Source: Opitutales bacterium
GTDB taxonomy: Bacteria; Verrucomicrobiota; Verrucomicrobiia; Opitutales; JAFGAQ01
Reading direction: 5' to 3'
DNA: 16,877 nt
Assembly (NCBI GenBank): GCA_028704125.1
Contig: JAQVLM010000014.1
Location: 1-16,877 of the forward strand
The position numbers were made by a program, and so were the translations under genes. Below the pieces are notes generated by a model. It saw only the letters and a list, made by a program, of their open reading frames with translations, did not search any database and had not been told where the DNA came from. This document shows, in pieces, positions 1 through 5,737 of the stretch (its first letter is position 1; every line of letters begins with the position of its first letter).

Positions 1-24
1 GAGAACCTGCAGGCTGGTTTTCTC
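1..24 (-). terminator. Possible hairpin terminator after the ccdA-like gene
   Basis: Read on the minus strand, GAGAAAACC can pair with GGTTCTC around an 8-nt loop, leaving a two-A bulge. It lies 2 nt past the stop codon of the ccdA-like gene, where an operon terminator would be expected. No U-run can be judged because the window starts here, so the call is weak. Confidence 0.25.
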
Positions 25-26
25 CC

Positions 27-731
27 TCAGGCGGTTGTCACGAGGTAGACGCCGCCGAGTATCACGAGCAGTCCGCAGCCGCGCCGCATCCATTTGCCGG
101 AGGGTCCATCATTTTGCCAGTTGAGCCATCGCTGCACCCATGTGCTGGATACTCCCGCAAAGGAGATAACAAAACAGTGTCCCACTGCAAACAATGCGGC
201 CAGGGAAAACGCGAAGATGGGCTGACTCCCGGCGATCCCGAATGTGATCCCAAGGACCGGGGCCATGAAGGCGAAGGTGCATGGGCCGAGCGCGATTCCG
301 AAGGCTAGCCCGAATCCCATTGCGCCCAGTGGACCTCCCCGGGTCTGGGTGGGTTTCGGGATCCAGTTTTCCGGCAGGGGCAGCCATCCGAGCAGGTGGA
401 GTCCGAATAGGAAAAAGACCAGGGCCACCGCATAGATTCCCCATGGACCGATATCCCCCATCATGCGCCCGGCGGCTGCTGTTAAGGCTCCGATAAGGAT
501 GATTGAGATGAGGATTCCCACTGCGAAGAGCGTCGAAAGTCCCGCGGCTCGAGCGTTAGACAGTCGTTGCCCGCCCTGGAGGTAGGCAACGATCAGCGGG
601 ATGCTGGCAAGGTGACATGGGCTGAGGACGACACTCAACACGCCCCATGCGAAGGCTGCACCGAGCGCGAGCATGGGAGCACCCATCAGCGCATCGGTGA
701 GCGATATGAATACGGACTCGAGACCTTTCAT
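27..731 (-). CDS. CcdA/DsbD-type thiol-disulfide electron-transfer membrane protein
   Basis: A 234-residue, highly hydrophobic protein with about six membrane segments. Two cysteines sit in the motifs typical of CcdA: LSPCHLASIP (Cys39) and LGPCTFAFMAP (Cys151), each near the start of a three-helix repeat. In this family the pair carries electrons from cytoplasmic thioredoxin across the inner membrane to a periplasmic thioredoxin-like partner. The start codon overlaps the stop of the secreted thioredoxin gene by ATGA, so the two are probably translationally coupled and are likely redox partners. It is the last gene of the minus-strand operon headed by arsR. The length fits the short CcdA form rather than full DsbD. 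The substrate role in metalloid resistance is inferred from position only. Confidence 0.85.
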   Translation of the reverse strand: MKGLESVFISLTDALMGAPMLALGAAFAWGVLSVVLSPCHLASIPLIVAYLQGGQRLSNARAAGLSTLFAVGILISIILIGALTAAAGRMMGDIGPWGIYAVALVFFLFGLHLLGWLPLPENWIPKPTQTRGGPLGAMGFGLAFGIALGPCTFAFMAPVLGITFGIAGSQPIFAFSLAALFAVGHCFVISFAGVSSTWVQRWLNWQNDGPSGKWMRRGCGLLVILGGVYLVTTA

Positions 732-1129
732 TCAGCTTGCGTAGCAGGTTCCACTATGGTGATGCCGTGTTTCTGCCAGGTGGCAAGGATGTCCATTTTT
801 GCGAGAAATCCTTCGTGGCGGCTGAGCTCCTTGCCGGAGGGGTCGAAGAATACCTGGGTGGGAATCATCCGGATGCCGTAGGTAGCTCCTGCTTCCCGGT
901 TCTTCCATACGTCGATGAATTCCACTTGAAACTGATCCGTGTAGTTCTGCGTGAGGTCATCCAGGATCGGCTTCATCATCTTGCATGGGATGCACTTCTC
1001 GGCTCCCAAATCCACCAGCCGGGGCAGGGCGGGTTTGCTGTCGGGAACGGATGTTGGTTCGTTCTCAGCCTGTGATTGGAATGCGAAGGAGAGGAGAAGA
1101 ATGGCGATCAGTGGGAGTCCGGTTTTCAT
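728..1129 (-). CDS. Secreted thioredoxin-like protein (CIPC active site)
   Basis: A 133-residue protein with a signal peptide (residues 1 to about 21, hydrophobic core LPLIAILLLSFAF, probable cleavage after QSQA). A thioredoxin fold follows with active site CIPC (Cys46 and Cys49) and a cis-proline region RMIPTQVFF near Pro90. It is expected to work in the periplasm or be membrane-tethered, taking electrons from the CcdA-like protein encoded by the overlapping downstream gene. The CxPC site with Ile resembles thioredoxins that reduce disulfides. There is no clear Shine-Dalgarno site before the ATG (the upstream sequence is A/C-rich). The target could be a thiol in the permease or an exported metalloid conjugate. 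That is inference; only the redox-relay class is well supported. Confidence 0.85.
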   Translation of the reverse strand: MKTGLPLIAILLLSFAFQSQAENEPTSVPDSKPALPRLVDLGAEKCIPCKMMKPILDDLTQNYTDQFQVEFIDVWKNREAGATYGIRMIPTQVFFDPSGKELSRHEGFLAKMDILATWQKHGITIVEPATQAE

Positions 1130-1171
1130 GGTTTGGATTCTGTTTGGTTGGTCAATTTGGGGTTGAAGTGA

Positions 1172-1315
1172 TTAGAGCCTCGAATAGGCGGCCTCTGCCA
1201 CTTTCCGTATGGAAGATTCGGAGGTGTCGCTCTTTCCCTTCACGAAGCCGGGATCGGTGACCCGTATAGGATGAAAGTTGGTGAATCCGGCAAGTTTGAG
1301 GGTGTTCTCGATCAT
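1172..1315 (-). CDS. Small 47-residue ORF overlapping the thioredoxin-like gene
   Basis: An unrecognised 47-residue ORF. Its ATG overlaps the TGA stop of the upstream 77-residue thioredoxin-like gene as ATGA, the same coupling used by the last two genes of this operon. It ends with TAA 42 nt before the secreted thioredoxin gene. The peptide is soluble and moderately basic, starting MIENTLKLAGFTNFHPIRV and ending AEAAYSRL, with no cysteine and no membrane segment. About two thirds of its codons end in G or C, which looks like coding sequence. No family is recognised and it may be a chance ORF or a remnant. The overlap and the otherwise tight operon packing are the main support. Confidence 0.45.
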   Translation of the reverse strand: MIENTLKLAGFTNFHPIRVTDPGFVKGKSDTSESSIRKVAEAAYSRL

Positions 1316-1545
1316 GCCAGGAGAAGTTTGACCGCTTCAATGGATGGGACTTTTCCTGAGACTTTGACTTCCCCGTCGATGACGAGTGCCGGGGTGAACA
1401 TGACGCCGTAGCTCATGATTGCGTTGAGGTCCGTGACCTTTTCAAGCGAGTATTCAATCGCCATCTCTTTGGCGGCCTGATCTGCCGTTTCGGCGAGCAT
1501 CTGGCATTTCTTGCATCCGGTTCCGAGTACTTTGATGTCTTTCAT
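1312..1545 (-). CDS. Small thioredoxin/glutaredoxin-like protein (CKKC), MTH895/TM0996-type
   Basis: A 77-residue cytoplasmic protein with the pattern of the redox-active disulfide protein 2 family: KVLGTGCKKC near the N-terminus (Cys11 and Cys14) and a thioredoxin cis-proline motif GVMFTPALVIDG (Pro52). Members of this minimal family often lie beside DUF318 permeases and CcdA genes, as here, 62 nt downstream of the permease gene. Its likely job is a thiol-disulfide or metalloid-thiol exchange linked to the permease. The ATG is preceded by an A/C-rich stretch without a Shine-Dalgarno site. The family call is firm; the physiological partner is inferred. Confidence 0.85.
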   Translation of the reverse strand: MKDIKVLGTGCKKCQMLAETADQAAKEMAIEYSLEKVTDLNAIMSYGVMFTPALVIDGEVKVSGKVPSIEAVKLLLA

Positions 1546-1607
1546 GGGATTGTTTTGTTTGAAGGTGTGTCAGGTGTTTTGTTGTGAGAACTGGGGTTCA
1601 TTCCGGA

Positions 1608-2909
1608 TCAGGCGAATAAGGCGCCGAAACCCCAGCCGCTCAGGGTTGCCATAATGATGACGAGAATGACGTAAACCGTGGTTTTGCGGGGTCCCATTAC
1701 CGAGTTGATGACGAGCATGTTGGGGAGGCTGAGAGCGGGACCGGCGAGGAGCAGCGCGAGCGCGGGTCCGGAACCCATTCCATTGCCGATCAGTCCCTGA
1801 AGGATCGGGATTTCTGTAAGGGTTGCGAAATACATGAATGCTCCTGCAACCGATGCGAACAGGTTAGCGCCGATGGTGTTTCCTCCGACTGCGGAGTTGA
1901 TCCACTCGGACGGAATCAATCCTTCATGTCCGGGACGTCCAAGGAGCAGTCCAGCGACCAGAACACCCGCGAAGAGAAGGGGGAGGATTTGCTTGGCAAA
2001 GGTCCAGCTCTGCTCAAACCAGTCGCCGGCTTCATCCGACCGCCCAGCCGTCAACCAGACCAAGCCGAGCGTGCCAACGAGAAAGGTCACGGATGGAACG
2101 GTTGGGAGTGTGAGCGCGGCGGTTGCCGTGAGTGCCGCCACGATAAGGATACGGGCGGGATGGATTGCATACCAACGCCAGAGCTCAACGGCAAAGAGGA
2201 CGGCAAACCCGGCGGTCAGGTACCATTTGATTGAGTAGACGGCTCCGAAGAACCCGCTTCCGGAGTCTCCGCCGCTCCAGTTGGCAAAAATGAGGATGCC
2301 CAGCATGGTCGCAAAAAAAGCCGCTGTCACTCGAAGGGGCCGTCCTTCGCTATCCTTGGGCATGGCGACGGCGTTTGCCTGTTTGTTCTGTTCCTCGCGT
2401 CGGAATAGGAAGGCCATGATCAGGCCAATGATGACGCTGAACAAAATGGCTCCAATCGCCCGTCCCAGACCCAATGGCATGCCGAGAATGCGCGCTGTGA
2501 GGATGATCGCCAGAGCATTGATGGCCGGGCCGGAGTAAAGGAAGGCGGTCGCTGGGCCGAGTCCTGCTCCCATGCGATAGATTCCAGCAAACAGCGGAAG
2601 CACCGTGCAGGAGCAGACGGCGAGTATAGTTCCCGAAACCGATGCCACCCCATAGGCCACAAGCTTGTTTGCTTTCGGTCCAAGGTAACGCATCACCGAA
2701 GTCTGGGAGACAAATGCGCCGATAGCTCCGGCAATCCAGAAGGCTGGAAGCAGGCAAAGGATAACGTGCTCCCTCGCATACCATTTGGTTAATTCGAGTG
2801 CTTCGGTAACGGATCCATCGAATCGGGCTTGCCCGACCGGCAGAAAATAGAATCCGGCGAAGACCGTAGCCAAAAGAAAGGCGATTTTGAACTCTCTACG
2901 TTTGTCCAT
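1608..2909 (-). CDS. DUF318/ArsP-type metalloid permease
   Basis: A 433-residue integral membrane protein with about ten hydrophobic segments. It carries the family signature AVCSCTVLPLFAGIY at residues 97-111, with a Cys-Ser-Cys pair (Cys99, Cys101) before a proline. A second, related signature GPALSLPNMLVI lies near the C-terminus, as in the duplicated architecture of this family. Relatives include ArsP, which exports trivalent organoarsenicals, and the SO_0444-type permeases proposed to move metals. The gene starts 13 nt after the stop of the ArsR gene and is followed by two thioredoxin-like genes and a CcdA-like gene, so an arsenic-linked exporter with redox support is likely. The exact substrate (methylarsenite, arsenite or another metal) cannot be read from sequence. 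Confidence 0.85.
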   Translation of the reverse strand: MDKRREFKIAFLLATVFAGFYFLPVGQARFDGSVTEALELTKWYAREHVILCLLPAFWIAGAIGAFVSQTSVMRYLGPKANKLVAYGVASVSGTILAVCSCTVLPLFAGIYRMGAGLGPATAFLYSGPAINALAIILTARILGMPLGLGRAIGAILFSVIIGLIMAFLFRREEQNKQANAVAMPKDSEGRPLRVTAAFFATMLGILIFANWSGGDSGSGFFGAVYSIKWYLTAGFAVLFAVELWRWYAIHPARILIVAALTATAALTLPTVPSVTFLVGTLGLVWLTAGRSDEAGDWFEQSWTFAKQILPLLFAGVLVAGLLLGRPGHEGLIPSEWINSAVGGNTIGANLFASVAGAFMYFATLTEIPILQGLIGNGMGSGPALALLLAGPALSLPNMLVINSVMGPRKTTVYVILVIIMATLSGWGFGALFA

Positions 2910-2922
2910 GTGGGAAACGGGG

Positions 2923-3288
2923 TCAGCTTTGGGGGCTTGCGGAGGAATTGTTTTGGAAGGAGCAGCAGGGGAGTGGCGTATCGTCCGGGTCGGATGATTC
3001 GAGGCAATGGATGAACCGCGTGACGCAGGGTAGGTTGAGATGGTAGAATATCTGCATTCCGCGGCGTTCGTCCGTTACCACGCCCGCTTCCTTCAGAACC
3101 GATAGGTGCCTTGATACGGAGGACCAGCCCAGCCCGAGATCCTTCAATAGCTCGCAAACACATTGGTCTCCGGTCTCAAGCTTTTTCACGATGGCGGTCC
3201 TGGCAGGATGTCCCAATGCTTTGAACACCTGATCTGCGGTGATCGGTTGTTTCTGGACGACAGTTGGCGAAAGGACTGCAGCTTGCAT
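2923..3288 (-). CDS. arsR: ArsR/SmtB-family metalloid-responsive repressor (left operon)
   Basis: A winged-helix repressor with the metalloid-binding motif DQCVCELL (Cys43 and Cys45 from this start) at the edge of the DNA-recognition region, then SSVSRHLSVLKEAGVV as the recognition helix and a wing around DERRGMQIFYHL. Four more cysteines lie in the C-terminal tail (Cys88, Cys95, and the pair Cys108-Cys109). The frame opens 14 codons earlier (ATG at 3330), but those codons run through an 18-bp perfect palindrome and a -35 box. The start at 3288 is therefore preferred: it gives a 121-residue protein and leaves the operator outside the gene. It heads the minus-strand operon and probably represses it and itself. 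Confidence 0.88.
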   Translation of the reverse strand: MQAAVLSPTVVQKQPITADQVFKALGHPARTAIVKKLETGDQCVCELLKDLGLGWSSVSRHLSVLKEAGVVTDERRGMQIFYHLNLPCVTRFIHCLESSDPDDTPLPCCSFQNNSSASPQS

Positions 3289-3297
3289 GATGGCCGG

Positions 3298-3326
3298 ACA
3301 ATTTCGCGAATTCGCGAAACTGTCAA
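3298..3326 (-). promoter_or_regulatory. Promoter with 18-bp palindromic ArsR operator
   Basis: On the minus strand a consensus TTGACA (-35, bases 3326-3321) is followed after 17 nt by AATTGT (a weak -10, 3 of 6 matches, 3303-3298). The spacer is almost filled by the perfect palindrome TTTCGCGAATTCGCGAAA at 3302-3319, made of two TTCGCGAA units. A repressor bound here would block RNA polymerase. The predicted transcription start lies about 3 nt before the ATG at 3288, so the mRNA would be leaderless or nearly so. Confidence 0.65.
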
Positions 3327-3412
3327 ACATTCTTCTGGCTGACTTTGCGGGAGGAATTCAGATTACCGGAAGATCGGATTCTTGCTCCATGAGGCTGGAC
3401 GAGATTCGCTGC

Positions 3413-4399
3413 TTATCCGAAAAGATTGACCTTGAGGTCACGGACAACCTGTAGTCCACCCCAGTCTGTTCCTTTCATTGTTGCAAAACGGGCTTTTCGG
3501 CTCTCCGGGAAACATTCCCGGTGTTGCCCATAGATCTCTTTGAGGAAGAGCCTGGAACCGATCGCCATCCCATCGCTGAAGTAGCGGACCCTGCGGCGCA
3601 ACAGCTCCGACATCTCGACCTTCCCTCCGCTGCGGATCACCTCATCCAACTTCTCCTCCAAAATCACGCCGCGGTCCTTTTCCTTTTCGCCCTTTGGCTT
3701 GGCTCCTTTTCCAAAAAGGCACAATCGATACCCGGCTATTGCATCGGCAAAGCTACGGCCACCGTAGATCAGCCGGTATCCCTCTATCGCGGATTCCTTT
3801 CCTCCCATTGCAGCGGCATAGCTGCAAAAGCGGTAATCCGCCGGATCATCCACCTGCCCAGAGCGGACCGCGTTCAGGTCGATGTAAGCCGCAACCGTCG
3901 CCATCGCATGCAACGACGGTTCCACCAACAGGCTCTTGAAGCGATCCATCCAAAGGGTTCCACGGTTTCCATTCTGGTGGTTATACCAGATACTGAAACG
4001 TTGCTTGAGCTCGCGCATGAACACCGACACATCCCCCATGCGCGCAAGCAGTGCCTCCCGCAAACGCTGGGCCACCCCATCATTCTGCTGCAACGCTTTC
4101 TCGAGCGCATCCGGAGTCATCGAATACGGCGAGATGCGATGCCCCTCATGCAGCAGGCGGAACCGTCGCAATAGCTCCTCATCGGTTTTTGGCTTCTCAT
4201 GCCGTACCTGCGCCAAGATGTGAAAATGATTCGACATGATCGAGTAGGCCAGAAGGTCCACCCCGCAGAATGCAGCCTGTCGGTGCATCATCCGGATGAG
4301 CATTTCTTTCTCCTCATCCTCCAGCAAGTGGGAGCCGAGGCAACAACGGCTCATCAAATGATAGATGCCATCCTCAATAATCATACGCTTTCGCTTCAT
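3413..4399 (-). CDS. IS200-like HUH (Y1) transposase of the REP-associated (RAYT) type
   Basis: A 328-residue protein. The N-terminal Y1-transposase domain shows GIYHLMSRC near residue 11 and the metal-binding HUH motif in SIMSNHFHIL (His58 and His60). It continues into the RAYT-like stretch VAAYIDLNAVRSG and the ADYRFCSYAAAM segment that follows it. The C-terminal half is rich in charged residues and ends DLKVNLFG. Such enzymes cut single-stranded DNA hairpins; RAYTs are usually single-copy and move short palindromic repeats rather than themselves. A good Shine-Dalgarno site (GGAAGGGAG) precedes the ATG, unlike most neighbours. It lies between the two divergent arsenic operons, about 85 bp upstream of the left arsR promoter and reading towards it. 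No terminal inverted repeats or target duplication were seen, so it may be resident rather than newly inserted. Confidence 0.85.
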   Translation of the reverse strand: MKRKRMIIEDGIYHLMSRCCLGSHLLEDEEKEMLIRMMHRQAAFCGVDLLAYSIMSNHFHILAQVRHEKPKTDEELLRRFRLLHEGHRISPYSMTPDALEKALQQNDGVAQRLREALLARMGDVSVFMRELKQRFSIWYNHQNGNRGTLWMDRFKSLLVEPSLHAMATVAAYIDLNAVRSGQVDDPADYRFCSYAAAMGGKESAIEGYRLIYGGRSFADAIAGYRLCLFGKGAKPKGEKEKDRGVILEEKLDEVIRSGGKVEMSELLRRRVRYFSDGMAIGSRLFLKEIYGQHRECFPESRKARFATMKGTDWGGLQVVRDLKVNLFG

Positions 4400-4861
4400 A
4401 AATCTCCCTTCCAGAATAAGGATTCTCCACCGGATCGAAAATATCCATAATAAAGAGCCATGGTCTTTATTATACTGTTGATATGATCAATGCGAAGTCA
4501 AAGAGGATGGCCATTTTCTGACTCGACTCCCCGACATGATGGGGTGTCGCCGGGCCGTATCCGAAGGGGAAATCTGCCGGTCAGCACCCAAAGTGTACCA
4601 CCTTTGTGTTGAAAAGACCTGAGATGGGGCATTGCAAGCCGACTCAGGACGGACATTCAAAAGACAACCAATAGCTCTGGCGGATCGGGGAGTCCTATTG
4701 ATCCTTGTTCAGGCGGTGGGGGAGTGGGTTCTTTTAAGTCTGACAAATCGCCATGATCTCAATTTTCGGGGTTGATAGCATGACGGGAACAGGGTTTTTT
4801 CGCTTGGAGTCGCCCAACGTCGGTCTCGATTCTTCATGAGGGAATAATCCATCCGACGGAT
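4400..4861. other. Non-coding stretch between transposase and second arsR
   Basis: No convincing gene was found on either strand; the short open frames lack start signals and recognisable motifs. It holds the 10-bp inverted repeat at 4447-4473. A second, imperfect hairpin lies at 4526-4547: ACTCCCC pairs with GGGGTGT around an 8-nt loop with one mismatch. It may be REP-like, or simply the promoter region between the transposase and the right arsenic operon. Confidence 0.5.
4447..4473. repeat. Perfect 10-bp inverted repeat upstream of the transposase
   Basis: ATAATAAAGA (4447-4456) and TCTTTATTAT (4464-4473) are perfect reverse complements around the 7-nt loop GCCATGG. The right arm plus one base gives TATAAT on the minus strand (4474-4469), a consensus -10 box that could drive the transposase, whose ATG lies 47 nt past the repeat. 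The hairpin would then form at the promoter or in the 5' leader. It could also be a hairpin substrate of the HUH enzyme. No good -35 box was found. Confidence 0.5.
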
Positions 4862-4890
4862 TTGACAAATATACGCCCAGGCGAATATTC
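4862..4890 (+). promoter_or_regulatory. Promoter with ArsR-type operator (right operon)
   Basis: A consensus TTGACA (-35, 4862-4867) is followed after 16 nt by AATATT (a weak -10, 4 of 6 matches, 4884-4889). An inverted repeat at 4868-4889, AATATACGCC then CA then GGCGAATATT (9 of 10 bases paired), fills the spacer and overlaps the -10. The gene starts at 4897, only 7 nt past the -10, with no Shine-Dalgarno site, so a leaderless arsR transcript is predicted. The operator half-sites share the TTCGC core with the left operon but are not identical. Confidence 0.65.
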
Positions 4891-4896
4891 GATGGT

Positions 4897-5283
4897 ATGA
4901 AACTCCTGACTGCATACCGTTGTCTTTGCGATGAGACCCGGCTGCGTATGCTCAACCTGTTGCTCGACGGCCCGTTGTGCGTATGTCACTTTGCTGTTAT
5001 TCTTGAAATGGATCAACCTAAGGTATCCCGTCATCTGAAGGTGCTCAAGCAGGCTGGATTTGTAACGACGGAACGGTGTTACAACTGGACCATATGCCGT
5101 CTGTCAGATGAACTTGGGCCATTGTTGGAGGTAAACCTGAAGTGCATCCGGGATCTCCGCAATGAGGAATCATTCTTTGGGGGTGACCTTGAGCGCCGTG
5201 ACCGGACGGTAAAGGAAATCACTTCAGGTGATTGTTCCGACCTTCCATCAAAAATAAGGGCCCTTTGCCAAGTTGTGTGCTGA
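4897..5283 (+). CDS. arsR: ArsR-family arsenic repressor (right operon)
   Basis: A 128-residue winged-helix repressor. The metalloid motif is LCVCHFAVIL (Cys28 and Cys30), followed by the recognition helix QPKVSRHLKVLKQAGFV and a wing near ERCYNWTICRL. Extra cysteines (Cys10, Cys11, Cys61, Cys67 and one at the C-terminus) are present. An ATG 5 nt upstream is closed at once by TGA, so 4897 is the only sensible start, directly after the operator. It heads the operon arsD-arsA-(FmdB-like)-arsC-acr3 and probably represses it. It is clearly diverged from the other ArsR in the window, being shorter at the N-terminus and with a different tail, so the two operons may answer to different signals. Confidence 0.92.
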   Translation: MKLLTAYRCLCDETRLRMLNLLLDGPLCVCHFAVILEMDQPKVSRHLKVLKQAGFVTTERCYNWTICRLSDELGPLLEVNLKCIRDLRNEESFFGGDLERRDRTVKEITSGDCSDLPSKIRALCQVVC

Positions 5284-5332
5284 GGCGAAGGCTTAACAGA
5301 CTCGTCCTGCCACATACATCGACTCAATTACT

Positions 5333-5662
5333 ATGAAAAAAATCACGATATACGATCCCGCCATGTGCTGTTCCTCGGGAGTTTGCGGTCCTGAAGTGGA
5401 TCCCACCCTTGTTCGGGTGTCAGGCATGCTATCCCAGATGAGTGGGCTGGGTGTGAAAGTCGAGCGTTTCAATCTGGCGCAACAGCCGATATCCTTCGCT
5501 CAAAACAGGGAAGTCCGGGAGATTCTCGAGAAGGACGGAACCCAGGCTCTGCCATTAACTTTCATTGACGAAGTATTGGAAATCAAGGGCCGATATCCCG
5601 ATGAATCTGAGCGCGCCGCCTGGATTGAGCGGGCAAGACCAGGTGCTCGCGATATCGCATAG
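5333..5662 (+). CDS. arsD: ArsD arsenite metallochaperone
   Basis: A 109-residue protein with the ArsD signature MCCSSGVCGPEVDP: Cys12, Cys13 and Cys18 form the arsenite-binding site required to hand As(III) to ArsA. The C-terminal vicinal cysteine pairs of the longer E. coli plasmid protein are absent, as in many ArsD proteins, and they are not needed for chaperone activity. The thioredoxin-like fold is supported by LPLTFIDEVLEIKGRYPDES. It lies 49 nt after arsR and 75 nt before arsA, its functional partner. No Shine-Dalgarno site is visible. Confidence 0.95.
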   Translation: MKKITIYDPAMCCSSGVCGPEVDPTLVRVSGMLSQMSGLGVKVERFNLAQQPISFAQNREVREILEKDGTQALPLTFIDEVLEIKGRYPDESERAAWIERARPGARDIA

Positions 5663-5737
5663 CTTCATCTAAATCCAATAATCAATACTGGCATCAGTTG
5701 AGCAGATTATAAACAAATTAAGCCAACAATTAATGTT

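Noticed and set aside
3289..3330. Longer arsR start at 3330 adding 14 residues
   Set aside because: It would place the perfect palindrome and the -35 box inside the coding region, and the added residues do not look like an ArsR N-terminus.
3521..4174. A 217-codon plus-strand open frame opposite the transposase gene
   Set aside because: Low-complexity, His/Arg/Gln-rich product with no motif; the minus frame has a clear HUH transposase and a Shine-Dalgarno site.
4709..5034. Short minus-strand frames upstream of and across the second arsR
   Set aside because: They overlap the operator and arsR itself, lack start signals and show no family features.
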